Shown: piece after piece, positions 54,419 to 61,751 of the stretch | Position numbering within the stretch: position 1 is the stretch's first letter | Layout of the letters: every line of letters begins with the position of its first letter | NCBI GenBank assembly: GCA_044225675.1 | Contig: JBGAIH010000010.1 | Location: 1 to 64,000, forward strand | Length of the DNA stretch: 64,000 bases | Source: JACMQX01 sp044225675 | Lineage (GTDB): Bacteria; Pseudomonadota; Gammaproteobacteria; Burkholderiales; Burkholderiaceae_C | Direction: 5' to 3' | The notes under the pieces: model-generated | Databases searched by the model: none | What the model was told of the DNA's origin: nothing | What the model saw: the letters and a program-made list of their open reading frames with translations, nothing else | Position numbers and translations under genes: made by a program

Positions 54419-54476
54419 TCAACCAACAGGTTGACAATCCCGTCGGCCTCGCCTAAATTCAACCACATGGTTGAAT
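54419..54476 (+). promoter_or_regulatory. Promoter with two ArsR-type operators
   Basis: TTGACA (54431-54436), a 17-bp spacer and TAAATT (54454-54459) form a near-consensus promoter. Operator 1, TCAACC-N4-GGTTGA (54419-54434), overlaps the -35. Operator 2, ATTCAACCA-CA-TGGTTGAAT (54457-54476), is a perfect 9-bp inverted repeat that overlaps the -10 end and the ArsR start codon at 54467. The arrangement is that of tight autorepression by a dimeric regulator. Confidence 0.8.
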
Positions 54477-54922
54477 ATCAAACATCTTCTTCTCTCGATC
54501 AGGTGTTCCGGGCGCTGGGCGATGCCACGCGGCGCGGCATGCTGGCTTCGCTGTCTTCGGGCGAGCGGTCGGTGGGGCAGCTCGCCGAGCCGTTCGACAT
54601 GTCGCTTGCTGCTGCGTCCAAGCATCTCAAGGTGCTCGAATTGGCCGGGCTCGTCCGGCGCGAGGTTCAGGGGCGCACGCACATCTGCCGCCTCGAGCCG
54701 GGGCCGCTGTCGGACGCCAGCGCCTGGCTCAAGCACTACGAGCAGTTCTGGACGGCGCGGCTCGACCGGCTGGAGCAGTTGCTGCTGGACGAGGCTGCCG
54801 GCACGGCCAGTGCGCCCGATGCACCCGATGCGCCCATCAAGTCGTCGCGGCCTTCCCCCGCAGGCGGGCGCGCAAAGAGCAAGGCAAGGAATTCATCAAC
54901 GTCAAAAAGGAGCATGCGATGA
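54467..54922 (+). CDS. ArsR-family transcriptional regulator 1
   Basis: A 151-aa winged-helix repressor with the ArsR helix-turn-helix at about residues 8-85 (LDQVFRALGDATRRGMLASLSSGERSVGQLAEPFDMSLAAASKHLKVLELAGLVRR). No metal-site ELCVCDL motif is present, so it is likely not a metal sensor. A C-terminal Ser/Lys/Ala-rich tail ends the protein. ATG 54467 lies inside operator 2, giving a leader of a few bases at most. It overlaps the SRPBCC gene by 4 bp. Confidence 0.92.
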   Translation: MVEYQTSSSLDQVFRALGDATRRGMLASLSSGERSVGQLAEPFDMSLAAASKHLKVLELAGLVRREVQGRTHICRLEPGPLSDASAWLKHYEQFWTARLDRLEQLLLDEAAGTASAPDAPDAPIKSSRPSPAGGRAKSKARNSSTSKRSMR

Positions 54923-55455
54923 ACGTGGAACTGCAGGACGAACTGGCCCAGGTCACCGGAGGTGACACACTGCACATGACGAGGCGGCTGCCCGGGCCGA
55001 TCGACAGGGTCTGGGCCTACATCACCGACGGCGAGCTGCGCCGGCAGTGGCTCGCCTCCGGGACGATGAAGCAGGCGCAGGGCGCGCATTTCGAGCTGGT
55101 CTGGCGCAACGACGATCTGTCGGCATCGGCCGATGAGCGGCCCGAGGGCTTCGCGCCCGAGTACAGGGCGACGTGCGAGATCCTGGAGATCGATCCGCCG
55201 CGCATGCTGCGCTACGTCTGGCCCGACACCGGCGAAGTGACCTTCGAGCTCGAAGCGCAGGGCCCCTCGGCCACGCTGCTGACGGTCACCCACAGGCGGC
55301 TGAGCGGGCAGGCCCTGGTGCTCAATGTGTGCGCCGGCTGGCACGCGCACATCGATCTGCTGGAGGCCGTCGTGGGTGGCGAGCCGCCGCCGTCGTTGTG
55401 GTCCACCTGGAAGGCGCTGCGCGTCCGGTACGAGAAGGCCTTGTCAGAGGGCTGA
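54919..55455 (+). CDS. SRPBCC-domain (AHSA1-like) protein 1
   Basis: A 178-aa START/Bet v1-like ligand-binding protein of the AHSA1 type. The typical start of the fold is LHMTRRLPGPIDRVWAYITDGELRRQWL, with the later YVWPDTGEVTFELEAQGPSATLLTVTHRRL. It is translationally coupled to ArsR 1 (ATGA overlap). ArsR-SRPBCC pairs are common; the small-molecule ligand is unknown. Confidence 0.88.
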   Translation: MNVELQDELAQVTGGDTLHMTRRLPGPIDRVWAYITDGELRRQWLASGTMKQAQGAHFELVWRNDDLSASADERPEGFAPEYRATCEILEIDPPRMLRYVWPDTGEVTFELEAQGPSATLLTVTHRRLSGQALVLNVCAGWHAHIDLLEAVVGGEPPPSLWSTWKALRVRYEKALSEG

Positions 55456-55478
55456 ACCGCAGAACCATCGCGGGGGTG

Positions 55479-55506
55479 TTGACATGCAGGTATTTGCCTG
55501 CATAAT
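55479..55506 (+). promoter_or_regulatory. Promoter with internal operator before the GFA gene
   Basis: TTGACA (55479-55484) and CATAAT (55501-55506) are separated by 16 bp. Between and overlapping them lies the palindrome ATGCAGG-N6-CCTGCAT (55484-55503), a perfect 7-bp inverted repeat, in the position expected for a repressor operator. AGGAG precedes the GFA start. Confidence 0.75.
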
Positions 55507-55527
55507 CGAGTCCAACAGGAGAGCCCG

Positions 55528-55959
55528 ATGACCCCCCGTGATGTGTCCGAGCCGTTTGCCGGCGGCTGTACGTGTGGCGCCGTGCGCTATTCCACCGCAC
55601 ACGCGCCCGTGTTCCAGAACCATTGCCAGTGCCGCCACTGCCAGAAGCGCAGCGGCACCGGGCACGGCTCTTACCTCACGTTTCCCGCCCGATCCGCGAT
55701 GCAGGTCAGCGGCGCGACGTCGACGTGGAAGGTGACGGGAGACCTGGGGTCGGTGAAGTCGCATGCCTTCTGCCCGGTGTGTGGCGTCCCGGTGTTCCTG
55801 ACCTTCGACACGATGCCCGATCTGATCGCCGTTCATGCCGCGAGCCTGGATGACCCGGAGCGCTTCGTCCCGCAGATCGTCACCTTTCGTGCCTCGGCGC
55901 CCGCGTGGGACGTTATGGACCCGCAACTGCCTGCAGCCGATCGAATGCCGGCGCCATAG
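55528..55959 (+). CDS. GFA/CENP-V-domain zinc protein
   Basis: A 143-aa protein of the glutathione-dependent formaldehyde-activating (GFA/CENP-V) family. Zinc ligands are in GGCTCGAVRYS (Cys14, Cys16), CQCRHCQKRSG and AFCPVCGVPVF. Despite the family name most members have not been shown to act on formaldehyde. It is transcribed from its own promoter with an internal palindrome and is followed 10 bp later by a second ArsR gene. Confidence 0.88.
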   Translation: MTPRDVSEPFAGGCTCGAVRYSTAHAPVFQNHCQCRHCQKRSGTGHGSYLTFPARSAMQVSGATSTWKVTGDLGSVKSHAFCPVCGVPVFLTFDTMPDLIAVHAASLDDPERFVPQIVTFRASAPAWDVMDPQLPAADRMPAP

Positions 55960-55969
55960 CGGATCGGCG

Positions 55970-56284
55970 ATGGAACCGGACCAGGTATTCAAGGCGCTCG
56001 GCGACCCGACACGCACACGCATCCTCGACCTGCTGCATGCCGAGAACGGTCAGACCCTGGGGCAGCTGTGCAGCCAGCTCGAGATGACGCGGCAGTCGGC
56101 GACCCAGCATCTGGGGATTCTCGAGGCGGCGAACCTCGTGTCGGTGGTGTGGCGTGGAAGAGAGAAGCTCCACTACCTCAACCCGGTGCCGCTGCACGAG
56201 GTGTACGAACGCTGGGTGCGCAAATTCGAGAAGCATCGGCTCGAAGTGCTTCATGACCTGAAAAACCAACTGGAAGGAAACTGA
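55970..56284 (+). CDS. ArsR-family transcriptional regulator 2
   Basis: A 104-aa compact ArsR regulator: MEPDQVFKALGDPTRTRILDLL, LGQLCSQLEMTRQSATQHLGILEAANLV and VWRGREKLHYLNPVPLHEVYERW. No metal-binding motif. It ends 1 bp before the second SRPBCC gene. This regulator is a different branch from ArsR 1 and may bind the palindrome upstream of the GFA gene. Confidence 0.92.
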   Translation: MEPDQVFKALGDPTRTRILDLLHAENGQTLGQLCSQLEMTRQSATQHLGILEAANLVSVVWRGREKLHYLNPVPLHEVYERWVRKFEKHRLEVLHDLKNQLEGN

Positions 56285-56285
56285 C

Positions 56286-56756
56286 ATGACCGCCGAAAAA
56301 TCCACCTTCGTCTACACGACCTTCATCCGGTCCACGCGCGAGAAGGTGTTCGACGCCATCGTGCGGCCCGAGGTGGCGCGCCGGTACTGGGGCCATGAAA
56401 ACGTCTCGGACTGGAAAGTGGGATCGGAATGGAAGCACATTCGCGCCAATGACGAGCGAGCGGTTCAATTGATCGGCAAGGTGGTGGAAATTGCCCGGCC
56501 GGATCTGCTGGTGATCACCTGGGCGAATGCGTCCCAGCAGGACGATCCGGCGGCCTTCAGTCGCGTGCGCTTCGAGCTCCTCGACTACGAAGGCATGGTC
56601 CGCCTGACGGTGACGCATGACGAGCTGCAGGCCGGAAGCGGAATGGACCAGGGCATCCGCCGGGGCTGGCCGATCGTGCTGTCGAGCCTGAAGTCGTTTC
56701 TGGAGACGGGCGAGGCCATGGACGTCTTCGCCAAGCCGAAGGAGCTGCAGACCTGA
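56286..56756 (+). CDS. SRPBCC-domain (AHSA1-like) protein 2
   Basis: A 156-aa Bet v1-fold protein: FVYTTFIRSTREKVFDAIVRPEVARRYWGHENVSDW, WKHIRANDERAVQLIGKVVE, MVRLTVTHDELQ and GWPIVLSSLKSFLETG. It forms an ArsR-SRPBCC pair with the gene before it, 1 bp away. Ligand unknown. Confidence 0.9.
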   Translation: MTAEKSTFVYTTFIRSTREKVFDAIVRPEVARRYWGHENVSDWKVGSEWKHIRANDERAVQLIGKVVEIARPDLLVITWANASQQDDPAAFSRVRFELLDYEGMVRLTVTHDELQAGSGMDQGIRRGWPIVLSSLKSFLETGEAMDVFAKPKELQT

Positions 56757-56864
56757 TGTGGGTCCGGTGAGGAGGCTCGCCCGAGGGTGATTCGCCAGAC
56801 GATGTCGATTTCCTTCGGGCTCGTTCGTCGTGCATTCAGCAGCACTTTTCAAGGACCTCCCATC

Positions 56865-57236
56865 GTGAAGTACATCGGCCTGGCCTATTTCGAACCTGCC
56901 AAGTTCGCCGCCCTGTCGCCCGCCGAGCGGCAGGCCATCGTGTCCCAATGTCCCGCGCTTGACGACAAGATGCGGGCGACGGGCAGGATGCGTGTGTCCG
57001 CATCGCTGGGCGACATCGACCGCTGGGTGTCGCTGCGTCCGCGTGGCGGCGCAACGGTGGTGACCGACGGGCCGTTCACCGAGTCCAAGGAGATGGTGGG
57101 CGGCCTGTTCATCATCGAGGCGGCAGATCGCGAAGAGGCCGTGCGCTTGGCGTCCATGCACCCGGCGGCCACGCTGGGCGAGGCGGGCGGCTGGGGCATC
57201 GAGCTGATTCCGATGGACTTCTACCTCGAGGGGTGA
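56865..57236 (+). CDS. YCII-related (DGPFTESKE-type) protein
   Basis: A 123-aa dimeric alpha-beta barrel protein of the YCII-related family. The diagnostic segment VVTDGPFTESKEMVGGLFIIEA lies near residue 65. The start is taken as GTG 56865 with AAGGA upstream; the ORF is open further up to 56787 but the extra residues are unconserved. Often found with SRPBCC or ECF sigma genes; function unknown. Confidence 0.82.
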   Translation: MKYIGLAYFEPAKFAALSPAERQAIVSQCPALDDKMRATGRMRVSASLGDIDRWVSLRPRGGATVVTDGPFTESKEMVGGLFIIEAADREEAVRLASMHPAATLGEAGGWGIELIPMDFYLEG

Positions 57237-57284
57237 CGCTCCATCCTTCCCCCGTCGCTTCCGCAAGCCTTCGCACCCCAGGCT

Positions 57285-57329
57285 TTTCGCACTCAAACAC
57301 TTCGCGTTCAAGCATTTCGTATTCAAGGA
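57285..57329. repeat. 15-bp imperfect tandem repeat, three copies
   Basis: Three consecutive 15-bp units of the form YTTCGNNYTCAANNA lie between the YCII and VOC genes, ending in the VOC Shine-Dalgarno sequence. Each unit carries TTCG and TCAA. Confidence 0.75.
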
Positions 57330-57337
57330 GACCCGCC

Positions 57338-57817
57338 ATGCCCGCCAAGAACACCGTCTGCCTCTGGTACAACGGCACTGCGCTCGACGCCGCCACCTTC
57401 TATGCCAGCACCTTCCCCGACAGTGCCGTGGGTGCGATCTACCACGCGCCGGGCGACTACCCCGACGGCAGGAAGGGCGACGTGCTCACCGTGGAGTTCA
57501 CCGTGATGGGCATTCCCTGCCTCGGCCTCAACGGCGGTCCGGCCTTCACGCATGACGAGGCCTTCTCGTTCCAGGTGTCGACCGAGGACCAGGCCGAGAC
57601 CGACCGCCTGTGGAACGCGATCGTCGGCAACGGCGGGCAGGAGAGCGCCTGCGGCTGGTGCAAGGACAAGTGGGGGCTGTCGTGGCAGATCACGCCGCGC
57701 GTGCTGGTCGAAGGCATCGCCGACCCCGACCCCGTGGTGGCCAAGCGCGTGTTCGATGCGATGATGACCATGGGCAAGATCGACATCGCCGCGATCGAGG
57801 CCGCACGGCGCGGGTGA
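57338..57817 (+). CDS. VOC/PhnB-like superfamily protein
   Basis: A 159-aa protein of the 3-demethylubiquinone-methyltransferase/PhnB-type VOC superfamily: NTVCLWYNGTALDAATFYAST, DVLTVEFTVMGIPCLGLNGGP, CGWCKDKWGLSWQITPRVLVEG. No methyltransferase motif is visible, so only the fold is assigned. AAGGAG precedes the ATG. It is the last gene of the ArsR-SRPBCC-GFA-ArsR-SRPBCC-YCII-VOC cassette. Confidence 0.85.
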   Translation: MPAKNTVCLWYNGTALDAATFYASTFPDSAVGAIYHAPGDYPDGRKGDVLTVEFTVMGIPCLGLNGGPAFTHDEAFSFQVSTEDQAETDRLWNAIVGNGGQESACGWCKDKWGLSWQITPRVLVEGIADPDPVVAKRVFDAMMTMGKIDIAAIEAARRG

Positions 57818-57872
57818 GGGCGCAGCGGCCCGAGCGGGTCGATCAACCCTGACGTCAGCAGTGGATCGCTAA

Positions 57873-57908
57873 GTTACCGTACAGTCTGGTTTCAGACTCA
57901 ACGGTAAC
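57873..57908. promoter_or_regulatory. 36-bp two-part dyad upstream of the DUF3833 gene
   Basis: Outer arms GTTACCGT and ACGGTAAC (8 bp, perfect) enclose inner arms AGTCTG and CAGACT (6 bp, perfect), with a 2-bp mismatch between them and a 4-bp centre. The element ends five bases before the ATG. It could be a double operator for a dimeric (for example TetR-type) regulator, or an RNA hairpin covering the ribosome-binding site. No regulator gene is adjacent. Confidence 0.75.
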
Positions 57909-57912
57909 AATC

Positions 57913-58443
57913 ATGCGCAAACTCCTCCTCGCTGCGGCCCTGGGCGCCGCCCTGCTGGCCGGCTGCGCCTCGCCGCAGATCGCCGACTACGCCAATGAAA
58001 CCCCGAAGCTGGTGATGGACCAGTACTTCAGCGGCAAGGTCGATGCCTACGGCATTTTCAAGGACCGCTCGGGCAAGGTGGTGCGCCGCTTCACGGTCGA
58101 GATGGACTGCAAGTGGGAAGGCAACAAGGGCACGCTCGACGAGCGCTTCGTCTACTCCGACGGCACGCGCCAGCAGCGCATCTGGCGCCTGACGCTCGGG
58201 CCCGATGGCCAGGTGACGGGGGAGGCCGACGACGTGGTGGGCCAGGCCCGGGGCCAGGTGCGCGGCAACGCGCTGCAGTGGGCCTATACGCTGCGCCTGC
58301 CGGTGGACGGCAAGACCTATGACGTGCAGTTCGACGACTGGATGTTCCTGCAGAACGAGCAGGTCATGCTCAACACGGCGGTGATGAGCAAGTTCGGCTT
58401 CCGCCTGGGCGAGGTGGTGCTGACGTTCGTGAAGCGGCGCTAG
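57913..58443 (+). CDS. DUF3833-family lipoprotein
   Basis: A 176-aa lipoprotein with lipobox LLAGC (Cys18). The mature part has MDQYFSGKVDAYGIFKDRSGKVVRRFTVEM, DERFVYSDGTRQQRIWRL and NTAVMSKFGFRLGEVVLTFVKR, matching DUF3833. Members occur in light- or stress-responsive regulons in other bacteria, but function is unknown. The 36-bp dyad directly upstream suggests specific regulation. Confidence 0.85.
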   Translation: MRKLLLAAALGAALLAGCASPQIADYANETPKLVMDQYFSGKVDAYGIFKDRSGKVVRRFTVEMDCKWEGNKGTLDERFVYSDGTRQQRIWRLTLGPDGQVTGEADDVVGQARGQVRGNALQWAYTLRLPVDGKTYDVQFDDWMFLQNEQVMLNTAVMSKFGFRLGEVVLTFVKRR

Positions 58444-58447
58444 GCTT

Positions 58448-60919
58448 TCAGCGCGCCGGTACGGGCACGGCGCGCGGCACCACGACCGGCGCGACGCTGC
58501 GGTCGGGCGCCGAGAGCACGCGCGGCGCGAACGGGTCGGCCGCCACCGCTGCGGCATTGGCGGCGGGCTGAGCCGGCACGATGCCTGACGCGAGCGCCGC
58601 ACCCGGACTGGCCTCCGCCCCGCCAGCGGGCGGCTGCTGCACCGTCACGTAGCGGATCGCTGTGGAAGGCCGCCAGCTGCCTTCGGGCGCATGGCCTGCG
58701 TCCATCGGTGTGGCGCTGCCCGTGGGGCCGAGTTCGCCCGGAAAGCCCGGACCGTTCTGCGGCGCAGGGGCGGCCGGTGCGTTCGGGTCGGCGCCCGGGT
58801 CCGCACCGGGCTGCAGCGTAGGGTCGACCTGCGGCAGGCGTGGCGCCGCAAACGTGCGTTCGCCGTCTATGACCTTGCCCTTGAGCGCCAGCCGCACCGT
58901 CTCGCCGACGATGGGCAGCGCGCCCTGCGAGCCCTGGCCCCAGTTCGAGCCCATGGTCACGCGGTTGTCGTTGAAGCCGACCCAGGCGCCGGCCACCAGT
59001 TGCGGGTGCATCAGGATGAACCAGGCGTCGGTGTTGTTCTGCGTGGTGCCGGTCTTGCCGGCCACGTCGGCCGTGATGCCGAACTGGTTGCGGATGCGCG
59101 TGCCCGTGCCCTGGTCCACCGCGCCGCGCAGCACGTCCACCAAGGTCTGCGCGACGGGGGTCGGCATCACCGTCTCGGGCGCGCGGGCGACGAAGCGCTC
59201 CAGCGTGCGGCCGTTGCGGTCTTCCACGCTGGTGATGATGATCGGTTCGATGTAGCGGCCGTCATTGGCGAAGGTCGCATACGCGTTGACCATTTCCCTG
59301 AGCGTGACCGGGCTGGTGCCCAGGGCGAGAGAGGGCACTTCCTCCAGCTTGCTCTGCCGCACTCCGGCCGCACGCGCCAGCGCCGCCACGCGGGCCGGGC
59401 CGACGAGTTGCATGGCCTGCGCGGTGATGGTGTTCTTGGAGTAGATGAGGCCCTGACGCAGCGTCATGGGCAGGTAGCTCGGCCCGCCGGCGTCGGTGGG
59501 GCGCCAGACGTTGCCGCCGCCCAGGGCGATCTCGACGTCGTCATCGAGGAAGGTGTCCGACGGGCTGGAGCCGTTGTCGAAGGCGGCGCCGTAGACGAAG
59601 GGCTTGAAGGTCGAGCCCGGCTGGCGGCGGGCCTGCTGCACGTGGTCGAACTGGTCGGTGGCGAAGTCGCGGCTGCCGACCCAGGCGCGCACTTCGCCGC
59701 TGGTCGGATCCATCGCGAAGAAGCCGGCCTGCAGGCGCGTCTTGTCCTCGCGCAGTGCCTGCATGAAGGCGGCGTCGGCCATCAGGGCCTTGAGCGCGTC
59801 GGCGTCGTTCTGGCCGCGCGCGCGGGCGTCGCGGTAGGCCTGCGTCTCGCGCACGAAGGCGTTGATGGCCTCGCGCCGCGCGCCGCCGCGCGCCTTCCAC
59901 GTGGCGGGGCTGCCCCAGTCGGCATTGGCCAGCTTCTGCAGCCGGTCGGCATGCTGCTGCACCGCCTTGACCGCCATCTCCTGCAGCCGCGCGTCCAGGG
60001 TCGTTCGCAGCACCAGGCCGTCGGCGTAGATGTTGTAGTCGTTGCGGTCGGCCCAGTCGATCAGCCACTTGCGCAGCTGCACCGACAGATGCGGCGCCAT
60101 GCCCAGCGGCTCGGCCTGGCGCTCGAAGTCGATCTTCAGGGGCTGCGCCTTGAGCTGTGCGAAGGTGGCCGTCTGCAGCTTCTCGCTGCGCACGAGCTGC
60201 GCCATCACGGTGTTGCGGCGCTCGCGCGCGCGCTCGGGATTGGTCACCGGGTTGTAGTAGCTCGTGCCCTTGAGCATGCCCACGAGCGTGGCGCTCTCCA
60301 GCACGTCAAGCTTGCCGGCCGATTTGTCGAAGTAGGTGCGTGCCGCCATCTCGATGCCATGGGCGTTGTAGAGAAAGGGCACGGTGTTGAGATAGGTCTC
60401 GAGGATTTCGTCCTTGGTGTAGACGGCCTCGATCTTGAGCGCGGTGATCGCTTCCTTGAGCTTGCGCGTGATCGACACGCTGCGGCCGATCTCGTCAGGG
60501 TAGAGGTTGCGCGCGAGCTGCTGGGTGATCGTCGAGCCGCCCTGCAGGTCGCCGGTGACCGAGCGGAACACCGCGCCGAAAGTGCGCCGCACGTCGATGC
60601 CATGGTGGTCGTAGAAGCGCCGGTCTTCGGTGGCGATGAGCGCCTCCTTGACGTAGGGCGAGATCGCGTCGAGCCTGACCCACTCGCGGTTGGTCCGGCG
60701 GAAGGTGGCGAGCACCTTGCCGTCCACCGACATCACGGTGGAGGGCTTGGCCTCCTTGACCTTCTGCAGGTCCGAGATGCTGGGCGTGAAGGGGATCAGC
60801 ACCAGCACGTACAGCAGCATGAGCGCCGGCACGGCCGCAGCGGCCAGCAGCAGGCCGCGCCGCGTCGGGTGGCGGACATGATGGGCCGCTCGGGCCAGGA
60901 AGGTCTGGAATCGGTTCAT
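58448..60919 (-). CDS. mrcA: Penicillin-binding protein 1A (class A, bifunctional)
   Basis: An 823-aa peptidoglycan transglycosylase-transpeptidase. The membrane anchor is at about residues 22-44. The GT51 domain has catalytic Glu98 in ATEDRRFYDHHGID and GGSTITQQLARN. The transpeptidase domain has the nucleophile Ser436 in GSTFKP (SxxK), SKN at 494-496 and KTGT at 622-625. The C-terminal ~80 residues are Pro/Ala-rich. The ATG at 60919 is chosen because the upstream extension to 61027 lacks a membrane anchor context and is unconserved. It is of a shorter type than E. coli PBP1a (850 aa). Confidence 0.93.
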   Translation of the reverse strand: MNRFQTFLARAAHHVRHPTRRGLLLAAAAVPALMLLYVLVLIPFTPSISDLQKVKEAKPSTVMSVDGKVLATFRRTNREWVRLDAISPYVKEALIATEDRRFYDHHGIDVRRTFGAVFRSVTGDLQGGSTITQQLARNLYPDEIGRSVSITRKLKEAITALKIEAVYTKDEILETYLNTVPFLYNAHGIEMAARTYFDKSAGKLDVLESATLVGMLKGTSYYNPVTNPERARERRNTVMAQLVRSEKLQTATFAQLKAQPLKIDFERQAEPLGMAPHLSVQLRKWLIDWADRNDYNIYADGLVLRTTLDARLQEMAVKAVQQHADRLQKLANADWGSPATWKARGGARREAINAFVRETQAYRDARARGQNDADALKALMADAAFMQALREDKTRLQAGFFAMDPTSGEVRAWVGSRDFATDQFDHVQQARRQPGSTFKPFVYGAAFDNGSSPSDTFLDDDVEIALGGGNVWRPTDAGGPSYLPMTLRQGLIYSKNTITAQAMQLVGPARVAALARAAGVRQSKLEEVPSLALGTSPVTLREMVNAYATFANDGRYIEPIIITSVEDRNGRTLERFVARAPETVMPTPVAQTLVDVLRGAVDQGTGTRIRNQFGITADVAGKTGTTQNNTDAWFILMHPQLVAGAWVGFNDNRVTMGSNWGQGSQGALPIVGETVRLALKGKVIDGERTFAAPRLPQVDPTLQPGADPGADPNAPAAPAPQNGPGFPGELGPTGSATPMDAGHAPEGSWRPSTAIRYVTVQQPPAGGAEASPGAALASGIVPAQPAANAAAVAADPFAPRVLSAPDRSVAPVVVPRAVPVPAR

Positions 60920-61106
60920 GGTTCGCCGACAGTCTAAGCCCATGCCCGTTGTGGGGCTGTAGGACGAGTCCGGCGACTTGCGCTGCGCAGCAGGGTTGCC
61001 GAGCGCCTGTATGCGACCACACCGCATGCGACAGCGCCGCGCCTCGCGGCGCCGCAGCCGCAGTTCACCCGCCGGTGCGGGCTTCTACGCATCACGCTTC
61101 GCGCGT

Positions 61107-61424
61107 TCAGCAGGCGGGCAGTTGCAGCAGCGTCGCCAGCGGGCGGCCGCTGCCTGCGTCATAGGCTTCGATCGATTCCACGTCGCCAGCCACGACGCGC
61201 ACCGGCGGGCCCGCCTCGGGCGCCGCATCAGGAGCGGCCAGCGCATGGGTGCGGTCACCAGCGAGGATTCGGTCGGCCAGCTCCGTCACCCGGGTGGTGG
61301 ACGGCTCGGTGAGCCAGGTGCCGGCTTCATCACCCGCGATGCCCCAGCGCACGTGGGTGATGCGGCGGCCGCTGGCGTCGGTGCGGACCGCTTCGATCAG
61401 GTTGATCACGGCGCCGTCGGTCAC
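61107..61424 (-). CDS. DUF3892-like hypothetical protein, 105 aa
   Basis: A small soluble protein starting at GTG 61424: VINLIEAVRTDASGRRITHVRWG, then DEAGTWLTEPSTTRVTELADRILAGD, then a C-terminal VRVVAGDVESIEAYDAGSGRP. The first part looks like the DUF3892 fold (a two-strand hairpin domain of unknown function). The GTG overlaps the stop of the preceding small gene (GTGA). Confidence is limited because the family is poorly defined. Confidence 0.6.
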   Translation of the reverse strand: MTDGAVINLIEAVRTDASGRRITHVRWGIAGDEAGTWLTEPSTTRVTELADRILAGDRTHALAAPDAAPEAGPPVRVVAGDVESIEAYDAGSGRPLATLLQLPAC

Positions 61425-61624
61425 GACTGGAAGGACGGCTGAAGGGACGAGGGCGCGCCGGCCTGGCCGCCGCGCGACGACAGCGACGCGCCGGCCAGAA
61501 ACGGCCAGGACACGGGCGGCCGGGCCCAGGCGGGCGTGCCCGGTGCCACGCGCGGTGCATTGCCACGCAGGGCCTGGCGTTCGGAGCTGGGCGGAAAGCT
61601 GGCGGTGGGCGGCAGGAACGGCAT
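61421..61624 (-). CDS. Small hypothetical protein, 67 aa
   Basis: A 67-aa Pro/Ser/Ala-rich protein starting MPFLPPTASFPPSSE, without recognisable domains. Its TGA overlaps the GTG start of the DUF3892-like gene, the main reason to believe it is real. No clear ribosome-binding site. Confidence 0.45.
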   Translation of the reverse strand: MPFLPPTASFPPSSERQALRGNAPRVAPGTPAWARPPVSWPFLAGASLSSRGGQAGAPSSLQPSFQS

Positions 61625-61751
61625 GACGGGCTCCAGGGGGGCATGGCAACAGCGCCATGGACATGAATTTAAAGATTCCCCGGGAGGCGTCAGTCGGCAG
61701 GTAGCGGCGCTGCGCGTAGGACGGCGCCGACGCGCGCCCGGCCCGGCTGCG

